This document shows positions 17,615 through 24,571 of a stretch of 41,755 bases of DNA, piece after piece. Source of the stretch: Pseudoalteromonas arctica. Its GTDB lineage: Bacteria > Pseudomonadota > Gammaproteobacteria > Enterobacterales > Alteromonadaceae. The notes beneath the pieces are model-generated. The model saw only the letters and a list, made by a program, of their open reading frames with translations. It was not told the DNA's origin and made no database searches. Position numbers and translations under genes: made by a program. Positions within the stretch are counted from its first letter, which is position 1, and each line of letters opens with the position of its first letter. Location of the stretch: NCBI RefSeq assembly GCF_012927645.1, contig NZ_JABBMT010000032.1, positions 1 to 41,755 on the forward strand, written 5' to 3'.

Positions 17615-18841
17615 TTAACCAGCAATTTTTATTGTTGTTGTTTCAGCGGGGATATCTAATGTAGAAATAATGACTTGTTCACCAGGCTCAAGCCCTGACA
17701 ACACTTGGATGAGCTGGCCAGATGCTTTGCCGTATTGCACTTCAACTTTAACGGCTTTGTTATCCATTGTGAGTTTAAATAATGAGCCATAACTGCCTTC
17801 GCTTGCACCTGTTGGTTGTTTTATATAATTCACCTCTTTTTGTACATCGGCAAAAATAGTCGCATCTACTTGTTGCATGGGTTTCATGGTGTCTGATTCA
17901 GAAACCTCGAGCTCAATATCAATTTGTACAGCACCGTCGCTGATCACAGGATCTACACGCACTACTTGGCCGCGCACCTGGTCATTCAACGTGCTAATTT
18001 GGGCTGTCATACCTATTTGAATTAAATGAGCTTGAATTTGCGGTACTTTTATTTCACCAACTAAAGGAGAAAGGCTACCGATTAGCGCCAGTTCAGAACC
18101 CGCAGTGACGCTTTGCCCTAAACTTAAAGGCAAGCGTTGAATAACACCATTCATTCCCGCTTTAACTGAAAGTTGCTCTACCATTAATTTGGCGACATCA
18201 AACTCGTCTTGCGCTTGGGCTATTAAGTCATCTTGAATTGAAAGCGACTCTTTTTGCATCTGTGCTAATTTATCAAGCTTAGATTCTTCAAGGTTAATAC
18301 GCTTTGATAGCTGTTTGGCTTCGAGCTCATTTTTCTTCGCGCTGATCCCCGATACAATACCTGATTTAGCCAGTGTACGTTCTGCTTCAACTTGCAGCAT
18401 GGCTATTTCAGATTGTGCTTTTAGCTCTGACACGGTTGACTCGTTATTTAACAACTCACGCTGTTGCAGTAATACGGTTTGCCGTTTTTGGGTTTTGGCA
18501 TTTTTAAGCTTTGCTAACGCCAAGCGGAGCTTACTTTCTAGCTCGGGGTTATTTAAAGTGAGGATCACTGTGTCATGGTTAACCACAGCACCCGCTTTTA
18601 GTTTTATTTCGTCAACCACCGCATTACTTGTGGCTGTGAGAAGTCGTTTATTGATTGATTGCAATGAACCATAGCCATCAACCTTAATTGAAAAATCACC
18701 GCGCTCAACCTTCGCAATGGTGACAGAGTCTTTTGATATAACTTCGGCATTATCTGCAAAGCCTAATTGCCAGCCAGAGATAAGCATAACGACAGATAAA
18801 CCTATCAACCCTTGATAGATTAGTTTGGATGTAAATTTCAT
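17615..18841 (-). CDS. Periplasmic adaptor (HlyD/MFP family) of the second exporter
   Basis: I start this 408-residue adaptor at the ATG whose last base is 18,841, because AAGGA lies 7 bases before it. The frame is open for nine more codons. It has an N-terminal anchor (LIYQGLIGLSVVMLISGW), a barrel-sandwich half (KLKAGAVVNHDTVILTL), a long helical hairpin (about 105-225), the returning half (SVKAGMNGVIQRLPLSLGQ) and C-terminal beta domains ending LSGLEPGEQVIIST. It leads the adaptor-ATPase-permease-peptidase-acetyltransferase series. It is 36 bases after the C39 transporter gene and so probably belongs to the same long transcript. Confidence 0.87.
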   Translation of the reverse strand: MKFTSKLIYQGLIGLSVVMLISGWQLGFADNAEVISKDSVTIAKVERGDFSIKVDGYGSLQSINKRLLTATSNAVVDEIKLKAGAVVNHDTVILTLNNPELESKLRLALAKLKNAKTQKRQTVLLQQRELLNNESTVSELKAQSEIAMLQVEAERTLAKSGIVSGISAKKNELEAKQLSKRINLEESKLDKLAQMQKESLSIQDDLIAQAQDEFDVAKLMVEQLSVKAGMNGVIQRLPLSLGQSVTAGSELALIGSLSPLVGEIKVPQIQAHLIQIGMTAQISTLNDQVRGQVVRVDPVISDGAVQIDIELEVSESDTMKPMQQVDATIFADVQKEVNYIKQPTGASEGSYGSLFKLTMDNKAVKVEVQYGKASGQLIQVLSGLEPGEQVIISTLDIPAETTTIKIAG

Positions 18842-18877
18842 AGTTATTCCTTTTGTTATTCTTACCATGGTATTTAA

Positions 18878-20992
18878 TCACACAGCTTGGGCTAACGTTT
18901 GGTTCTTAATTAATTCTTCGAGATCAATTATTCTATCTGCTGCTTGTATTGTCTCTTGCCTATGAGCAACACTGACCCTAGTTATTTTTTTTGATTTTAA
19001 ATATTTATTTACTTGCAATTCAGTAGCAGCATCAAGGTGGCTTGTTGCTTCGTCTAAAAATAAAATGATTGGTTGACTGTAAAGCGCTCTTGCCAAAAGC
19101 AATCTTTGTTTTTGACCACCTGACAATGAGCTACCTAAATCACCAACTTGAGTGTGTAAACCCATAGGCATGCTTTGAATCTCATGCCATATAGCAGCAC
19201 CTTTAATGGCTTCTGTGATTTTATCTAGATCAGGTTTTGGCTCAAAGAAGCAGATATTTTCAATTAAGGAACCATTTAGTAATTGATCATTCTGCATTAC
19301 CGTTGCACACATTGAGCGAAAGTTTCTCATGCCAAGCATTTTTATCGAGTGTCCATCTAACAAGTAATCACCTCGCTCTGCTTTGATTAATCCAGTCATT
19401 AATTTTAGGAGCGATGATTTACCCAACCCAGAGCGACCTATGATAGCCACCGATTCTCCGGCATCAATTTTAAAGTTTATTCCTTTAAATAACCAAGGAG
19501 AGGATGTTGAATATCGAAAATGCAGGTCGCGTACTTCAATGTGGCCTTTTGCTTGTTCTTTGGTTATTGTCAGTGAGGTATTTTCTTGCTCTTGGTTTTG
19601 CATCACTATATCAGACATTCTCCGTAAATAAGTTGAGGCTAACTTGAACTTAAATATATGATCTACCAGAGTTTGTGTGCTGCTCGAAAATTGTTGTCTA
19701 TAAGCTAGGAAAGCAATAAACATCCCTATAGTAAATTCTTTATTGATTATTAATGTCGCGCCAATAAATATAACAATTAGATACTCTATTTTACTTACTA
19801 AATCTTGGCTAATTTCTGCAGTAATCGTGACCTTTTCACGTTTAATATTTTCATTTGTAGTATCTGCAAATAAATTGAGCCATGAAGAAAGTCGGGTACT
19901 TTCTTTTACATAGCATTTTATGGGCATAATTGCTCTGATAGTTTCTAAAAAATGACTGTTTTCTTTTGCTTGTTTAGATAAAACTTGCTCTAAATGCTTA
20001 TTTTCTTTGTTGGTTAAATATAACCTAAGCAATAATGTGAATAAGAGGAATGATAAAGATACTAAAGCAAGAGCTGGTGAGTAAGTATACATAATGATTA
20101 AAGTTGTTATGCCTAGCAAGCCTTCGACAATGGCAGAAATAAAACCACGACTTATCATTCTTTGGACTTCATTAAATGCTTCAAACCTAGATTTAATATC
20201 GCCAACATGGCGAGATTCAAAAAACGAAAGGGGTAAATGTAATAGGTGTCGCTGGATGTTCGCTTTTACTTGAAAGCCCAAATTTTTGTCTAAGTATAAA
20301 ATTGCAGCAGAGCGAATAATATTGCTAAAAGTTGTTAGTAAGGTGACGGCAATAAATGCGATTAGCAACCATATTAACATTCCACTATCGGAGAGTGGAA
20401 TTCCATGATCTATCACAATTCTAATATAGTAGGGGGATATTAAGAGGAAGCATTGCAGAATCAAGGCGACAACGAATATCTTAAATAATGAGGATGCGAG
20501 TCCTTCAATATTGCCAATGAATGCTCTGAGCGGCATCTTCACTCGTTCATCGGCTACAGTAAATGCAGGTGTTGGAGTTAACTCGATTGCAATACCAGTA
20601 AATGCTTCAGAGACTTGTTGCCAATCTAGTTTAACTTTTCCTTTTGCGGGATCATGGATAACAATGCCAGTTCTATTTACTGAAGCAAGCGTAACAAAGT
20701 GATTAAAGTTCCAATGCAATATTGCAGGTCCCCTTAGCTTAGATAGCTGTCCAAGCTCTAATTTTAATACTCGCCCAGATAGGCCAATATCATCTGCAAT
20801 TTTTAAAATGTGCTTAACTGTTATTCCTTGAGTACCAACGGGGTAACGTTGTCGCATAGCAAGCATGTTTACTTTATAACCATGATAAAAAGCAATCATA
20901 GCTATACATGTGATACCACATTCAGCTACTTCACTTTGTAAGAAAAGAGGTAGTTTTGATGGTTTAAAGTCAATGTAGTCTGTGAGACGCAT
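18878..20992 (-). CDS. C39-peptidase-containing ABC exporter (CvaB/LagD type)
   Basis: The 704-residue transporter starts with a C39 cysteine peptidase domain: Gln19 and catalytic Cys25 in QSEVAECGITC, His98 in NHFVTL and Asp114 in HDPAKG. A six-helix ABC membrane domain (about 160-430) and an ATPase domain follow, with Walker A IIGRSGLGKSS, signature LSGGQKQRLLLARAL and Walker B IILFLDEATSHLD. Members of this family cut double-glycine leaders and export the released peptide in one step. Two GG-leader genes and a radical SAM enzyme lie just upstream, so this is the probable maturation and export machine for those peptides. All catalytic residues are present. Confidence 0.95.
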   Translation of the reverse strand: MRLTDYIDFKPSKLPLFLQSEVAECGITCIAMIAFYHGYKVNMLAMRQRYPVGTQGITVKHILKIADDIGLSGRVLKLELGQLSKLRGPAILHWNFNHFVTLASVNRTGIVIHDPAKGKVKLDWQQVSEAFTGIAIELTPTPAFTVADERVKMPLRAFIGNIEGLASSLFKIFVVALILQCFLLISPYYIRIVIDHGIPLSDSGMLIWLLIAFIAVTLLTTFSNIIRSAAILYLDKNLGFQVKANIQRHLLHLPLSFFESRHVGDIKSRFEAFNEVQRMISRGFISAIVEGLLGITTLIIMYTYSPALALVSLSFLLFTLLLRLYLTNKENKHLEQVLSKQAKENSHFLETIRAIMPIKCYVKESTRLSSWLNLFADTTNENIKREKVTITAEISQDLVSKIEYLIVIFIGATLIINKEFTIGMFIAFLAYRQQFSSSTQTLVDHIFKFKLASTYLRRMSDIVMQNQEQENTSLTITKEQAKGHIEVRDLHFRYSTSSPWLFKGINFKIDAGESVAIIGRSGLGKSSLLKLMTGLIKAERGDYLLDGHSIKMLGMRNFRSMCATVMQNDQLLNGSLIENICFFEPKPDLDKITEAIKGAAIWHEIQSMPMGLHTQVGDLGSSLSGGQKQRLLLARALYSQPIILFLDEATSHLDAATELQVNKYLKSKKITRVSVAHRQETIQAADRIIDLEELIKNQTLAQAV

Positions 20993-21002
20993 TTAAATTT
21001 CA

Positions 21003-21698
21003 CTATTTAATTAAGTTAAGGGCTTTTTCTGATTGCTGAGTGAGTAGTATTTTTATATCTGCGTTAGGTGACAGTTTTGAATAATTGTTAGTTTCTAATT
21101 TTAAATGTATTTTTTGTTCTTTATTATTTTTATTACTACCAATAACCATAGTGACTATACCTTTTAATTCATCATTGCTGACAATTAAAGTAACATGGTC
21201 ATTTACATTAATACTCATATTTTTATTACTAGAAATCCAAAAAGATAACTCATTTTCTGAAGTGGTACTTAAAAGGTAACCAAGAGGTTCAAATGGTTGT
21301 ATTATATTTTTTTCGATTAAAGAATGAAAAAACAAACCATCGGAAGGAGATCGAATAACCTCTTTTTCTAACTTACTATTACTATCAAACTTAGAGATAG
21401 TAAGTAGCTGTTGATTTTTTTTAACGCTCTCACCATCTATCGCAAAGTGCTTATTTATAACCACTACTTCATTATAAATAAGCGGGGTATAGTGTTCAGA
21501 TGAGACCTTGGCGTCAAGACTTCTTTTTGTTGATAAAGTTAGAACATTAATAACTAAAAAGCTAAATACGAAAATTGCGATTAAAGCTGAAATAGAATTA
21601 TTTATAATTTTAGGCTGTTTTATAAGCGACTTCCCTATATCACTAGACTTGTACTGATTTCTAAGGGCTTCTTTTCTGAACATATTAACAATAGACAT
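21003..21698 (-). CDS. Short HlyD/CvaA-like secretion adaptor
   Basis: The protein (231 aa) opens with MFRKEALRNQYKSSDIGKSL, similar to the start of colicin-V-type CvaA adaptors, followed by one membrane helix (ISALIAIFVFSFLVINVLTL). A biotinyl-lipoyl-like beta region follows (about 80-140, including VIRSPSDGLFFHSL) and then a beta-rich end. It lacks the long coiled-coil hairpin that usually reaches the outer-membrane channel, so it is shorter than typical HlyD proteins (about 400 aa). It lies 3 bases after the radical SAM gene and 10 bases before the C39 transporter gene and is its likely partner. Confidence 0.78.
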   Translation of the reverse strand: MSIVNMFRKEALRNQYKSSDIGKSLIKQPKIINNSISALIAIFVFSFLVINVLTLSTKRSLDAKVSSEHYTPLIYNEVVVINKHFAIDGESVKKNQQLLTISKFDSNSKLEKEVIRSPSDGLFFHSLIEKNIIQPFEPLGYLLSTTSENELSFWISSNKNMSINVNDHVTLIVSNDELKGIVTMVIGSNKNNKEQKIHLKLETNNYSKLSPNADIKILLTQQSEKALNLIK

Positions 21699-21701
21699 AA
21701 G

Positions 21702-22736
21702 CTAGCTAACTTTTTTAATAGCAATGTCACCAACAACACTATTGTTATTCATATAGCTTAGCGGGCAACCCATTTGCCAGCTATCAAGAGTCGTAAAGCC
21801 TTTTATCCAGGTACTAAATTTTTCATTGTTCAATGTTAGTGTGCCATCAGGATTAATTTTACCAATATTGTTTCTGTCATCATCTAAAGCAACGGTACAC
21901 TTATTGATATTACCATTGGCTCTAATTCCTAATGAATTAGGCTTTCCTGCGTAGCAGATGTAATGACCTAGTTCATTTATTTTTTTGCTATTACCTGAAT
22001 AACGTTCTGTGAGCTCTTTTGCTAATACTTTTGCAGATTTTCTTGATATTAGGCCATTTATTTTTTCTTGATTGTCACCACCTAAGTTAGAAATTTCTTT
22101 AAAAAATAATCTGAATCGACTATCTTCCTTAAGTTCTTTATCATAACGCTCACAAAAGCTTAAAACACTTTCATGGTTTAAGTCGGTAATATGAATCCTT
22201 AGGGTTATATGAAAATCAAGATCTGTTGCAGATGCAGCTAATAAGCGTCCCCATATTTTGTCAAAGCTACCTTTCCCGTTACGAGTTAAGCGAGTTGTGT
22301 CGTGTGATTCCTTGTCACCGTCTATGGATATTTGAAAGCTATTTTGCTTTAGCTCAACAAGTCTTGTTAATGTTTTTATATCAAGGAGAAAGCCGTTAGT
22401 TGTTAAATCACCATAGACTTTACAGCCGTTTTCCTTAGCTAATGACTGACTATATTCAGCAATTTCAAAAAGTATCTCTTTTGCTAATAAAGGCTCACCG
22501 CCGAACCAACTTAAAGATAAAAACTCTAACTTAGGCATTTTGTTTTTGATTAAAACTTTAGTTGCATCAACTAACCAACGAGGCATTTTTCCTATTTTAA
22601 AATCCTCATAACAATATACACAGCGAAAGTTGCATTGCTCTGTTGGAAAAATAATGAGTTGAAACTTTTCATTACTGAGGCTGTTTACTAATTGTTGTTT
22701 AGAAAAACCTTTAATCTGATCTATTGAAGTTGTCAT
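21702..22736 (-). CDS. Radical SAM peptide-modifying enzyme with short SPASM-like tail
   Basis: I start this 344-residue enzyme at the ATG ending at 22,736 because AGGGGG stands 5 bases before it. A longer reading would overlap the precursor gene. The [4Fe-4S]-SAM motif is Cys35, Cys39 and Cys42 (PTEQCNFRCVYCYE), followed by GGEP (79-82) and SISIDG-type strands (FQISIDGDKESHD). The C-terminal part has Cys261, a G-x4-C-like segment ending at Cys280 and a lone Cys324, fewer than the seven cysteines of a full SPASM domain. Such enzymes install thioether, C-C or epimer changes on precursor peptides. Substrate: probably one or both adjacent GG-leader peptides. The chemistry is not predictable. Confidence 0.88.
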   Translation of the reverse strand: MTTSIDQIKGFSKQQLVNSLSNEKFQLIIFPTEQCNFRCVYCYEDFKIGKMPRWLVDATKVLIKNKMPKLEFLSLSWFGGEPLLAKEILFEIAEYSQSLAKENGCKVYGDLTTNGFLLDIKTLTRLVELKQNSFQISIDGDKESHDTTRLTRNGKGSFDKIWGRLLAASATDLDFHITLRIHITDLNHESVLSFCERYDKELKEDSRFRLFFKEISNLGGDNQEKINGLISRKSAKVLAKELTERYSGNSKKINELGHYICYAGKPNSLGIRANGNINKCTVALDDDRNNIGKINPDGTLTLNNEKFSTWIKGFTTLDSWQMGCPLSYMNNNSVVGDIAIKKVS

Positions 22737-22759
22737 TTTTCCCCCTATTGTTTTGCTTG

Positions 22760-22791
22760 CGCAGACTACCTTTATGAAGAAGTAGTCTGCG
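22760..22791 (-). other. Hairpin between precursor gene 1 and the radical SAM gene
   Basis: CGCAGACTAC (22760-22769) and GTAGTCTGCG (22782-22791) form a perfect 10-bp stem with a 12-base loop. It sits between the precursor stop (22798) and the enzyme start (22736). On the transcribed minus strand no T-run follows, so it fits a processing or stabilising hairpin, or a leaky attenuator, better than a full terminator. Such an element would favour the precursor message over the enzyme message. Confidence 0.6.
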
Positions 22792-22797
22792 TGATAG

Positions 22798-22986
22798 TTA
22801 CAGCTCTTGTTGAGCAGCACAGCTGAAATTTATAGTGATACCACAGCCTGTATCACCTTCTTCGTCTTCTTCTTCTGGAGAGAAACCGCCTGCAACAGCA
22901 TCTGTAAGTTCTTCACTTAGCTCTACTTCACCTAACTCATTTAGCTTGATTTCTTCACTTTCTATATTTTCAAATTTATTGCTCAT
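22798..22986 (-). CDS. RiPP precursor-like peptide 1 with double-glycine leader
   Basis: The gene encodes 62 residues. The leader (1-34) is acidic with KLNEL, VELSEEL and a DAVAGG cleavage motif. By eye this resembles the KLNEL/ELSE/GG leaders of GG-type natural-product precursors. The 28-residue core begins FSPEEEDEEGDTG and has two Cys in CGITINFSC, ending AAQQEL. A strong AAAGGAG stands 6 bases before the ATG. The radical SAM gene follows, with an HlyD-like adaptor and a C39 exporter beyond it. The acidic first half and the Cys-x7-Cys second half suggest the modified part is C-terminal. The final product is unknown. Confidence 0.82.
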   Translation of the reverse strand: MSNKFENIESEEIKLNELGEVELSEELTDAVAGGFSPEEEDEEGDTGCGITINFSCAAQQEL

Positions 22987-23095
22987 TTTATGCTCCTTTA
23001 AATTGTTGTTTCCCCTTAATGGGGTGAAGTTAGTATGAGCTTAAAAAAAGAAATAGATAACTGTAATAACTACGAGGTTTATACAATAATCTCAT

Positions 23096-23371
23096 TTAAA
23101 TGGTTTGATATTTTAGGTAGCCAAACGTTCGAAGTCGGTTTTTTTTGTTTTTGATGTTAAATAAAATTTCAATTCTATTTTTTAATATTTTATAATCCGT
23201 TTTCTCATATAGTTTAAGTATTTTTTCTTTATTTTGATTAGTTGGGTGATTAGATTGCAAATTACAAAGAGTCATCCCGTAATTAAATTCATCTTTTATA
23301 TTTTCATATTGATTCAGTGTTTTTTTTACTAATAGAGATTCAATAGATAGCTTTTTTCCTCGATAATACAT
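23096..23371 (-). pseudogene. Frameshifted C-terminal part of the helical-repeat protein
   Basis: This 91-codon frame starts inside the end of the preceding gene in the -1 frame and has no good ribosome binding site. A one-base shift at the A6 run (23352-23357) joins both frames as ...CIIEEKKLSIESLLVKKTL, giving one 364-residue protein. The end is Lys/Asn-rich and helical. It may be the remnant of a deletion in the A-run, the product of -1 frameshifting, a coupled separate gene, or a sequencing artefact. I favour one original gene. Confidence 0.55.
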
Positions 23372-24189
23372 GAAGAGAAATTTAGTTTAGACAAAGAATC
23401 TAAGGGGGTCTTTTCCATATTTGAAATTAAGTGTTTCATTACTGTTTCAGCTTTAACTGCTAGCCCCATAGATTTGAAAGCTTCATATAAACGATAGCTA
23501 TATACGCCACTTTTTATACACGTACTTTTATTTATTTGACGCCAGCAAAGTTGCATTGCGTTTTCAAATCTTTCTAAGCTGATTAGGGCTACAATTTCAG
23601 CTTCTATATATAAATTTTTTTCCCTGTAATATTGCGGTATCGTTTCTTTAAGTTTAAGAACTTCATTATATTTTGATTTTAAGAGGTAATGTTTTAAAGT
23701 TTCATCGAGTGTAGCTACATACAATGTATTCCATTGCTCACCTAGTATTTCTTTGTTTACACTTATAGGCTCTAGTTTTGCTTTGCCTGTATTATCTAGA
23801 ATAGCGGCTTCACCCATCAGCTTTAGGAATGCTGAGTGTTTATTTGTCAGTTTATAAAGACGTAATAAGTTGATTGTGGGATCTATTAAGTTGATAAGAT
23901 TTTGATTGTTTTTATCCTGTAAAAATTTATCTGACCAATAAGTTATTACTCTGTGTAAAAACAATTCACTTTCTTGTGTTTTTCCTTGGTAGGCTAAAAT
24001 AAGAGGATAGGCATTAAACAACCAATGTAGGGTTTTGTTGGAGCTTGAGTTTTGATTAAGAACATCCCTATCAAACGCAAGGCACATTTCTTCACACCAG
24101 TCTTCGAGGTTCGATAAAGAGATTAGAGCTCTTTTTTCACCCAAACGCTTCAGTTTTGGTTTATACGGCTTGCAAGTTTCAGTATTCAT
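23329..24189 (-). CDS. Helical-repeat (TPR-like) protein of the peptide cluster
   Basis: The protein (286 aa) is almost entirely predicted helical with TPR-like pairs, for example WLFNAYPLILAYQGKTQESE and IEAEIVALISLERFENAMQL. There is no signal peptide and no recognised catalytic motif. Its ATG shares one base with the stop of precursor gene 2 (TAATG), so the two are translationally coupled. The frame ends early after an A6 run and continues in the -1 frame to 23,096. I do not recognise the family. A scaffold, leader-binding or immunity-type role is possible from its position, but there is no direct evidence. Confidence 0.7.
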   Translation of the reverse strand: MNTETCKPYKPKLKRLGEKRALISLSNLEDWCEEMCLAFDRDVLNQNSSSNKTLHWLFNAYPLILAYQGKTQESELFLHRVITYWSDKFLQDKNNQNLINLIDPTINLLRLYKLTNKHSAFLKLMGEAAILDNTGKAKLEPISVNKEILGEQWNTLYVATLDETLKHYLLKSKYNEVLKLKETIPQYYREKNLYIEAEIVALISLERFENAMQLCWRQINKSTCIKSGVYSYRLYEAFKSMGLAVKAETVMKHLISNMEKTPLDSLSKLNFSSCIIEEKSYLLNLY

Positions 24190-24383
24190 TAACTGATGCC
24201 TTCTTGGCTTGTCGTGGTTGTAGATTTCTCATCATTATCACTCACGTGACAATAAACTTCTTCAGGGCTTATAAATCCTCCAACAAACGCATCAAGTAAC
24301 TCAAGATTGGTGATTTCTATTAATCCATCATTTGTTCTGTGGGCTGCTATGGCATGTTTTTCATTTTTTATGCTGTTCTGCAT
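24189..24383 (-). CDS. RiPP precursor-like peptide 2 with double-glycine leader
   Basis: The gene encodes 64 residues: a 36-residue leader ending LELLDAFVGG and a 28-residue core that begins FISPEEVYCHVSDNDEKS and ends in a Ser/Thr-rich stretch (TTTTSQEGIS). The GG-F(I)SPEE junction and the core length of 28 match precursor 1, although the rest differs and only one Cys is present. AAGG lies 8 bases before the ATG. The stop overlaps the next start (TAATG), which supports a real gene. It is the first gene of the minus-strand cluster and divergent from the CadC-like regulator. It is probably also cut by the C39 exporter. Confidence 0.78.
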   Translation of the reverse strand: MQNSIKNEKHAIAAHRTNDGLIEITNLELLDAFVGGFISPEEVYCHVSDNDEKSTTTTSQEGIS

Positions 24384-24571
24384 TGCTTGTACCTTATAAT
24401 GTTGGGGTTAAAATTGAGCGTATAAGGTCGTTTTTTTTTTGCAATAATTAAGCGATGATATCTACGTAACCAAAATGTAACTTTCATTTAAATCAATGCA
24501 TTAAACTTTATGGTAATTACTATTGCAGTACGTTATTATAATGAACGTTAAGGGACTGTTAAGGTTTGTAA
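24384..24571. promoter_or_regulatory. Divergent control region between the peptide cluster and its regulator
   Basis: The 188 bases between precursor 2 and the CadC-like regulator are very AT-rich and include a run of ten T (24431-24440). TATAAT at 24537-24542 is a possible -10 box for the regulator, though no good -35 box stands at the right distance. No clear -10/-35 pair was found on the minus strand. This is the expected promoter of the peptide operon and a likely binding site for the regulator. Confidence 0.45.

Noticed and set aside
22737..22820. Longer N-terminus for the radical SAM enzyme (28 extra residues)
   Set aside because: It would overlap the end of the precursor gene and run through the intergenic hairpin, whereas the ATG ending at 22,736 has a strong AGGGGG site.
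22835..23038. Plus-strand frame of 67 codons opposite precursor 1
   Set aside because: It is the Ser/Pro-rich antisense shadow of the acidic precursor gene and has no ribosome binding site.
24189..24383. Class II lanthipeptide or linear-azole cluster
   Set aside because: No LanM, LanB/C or YcaO gene is present. The only recognisable modifying enzyme is the radical SAM protein.
24431..24440. Run of ten T as a terminator tail
   Set aside because: No stem precedes it. It lies in a divergent promoter region, where an A/T tract is more likely a promoter or bending element.
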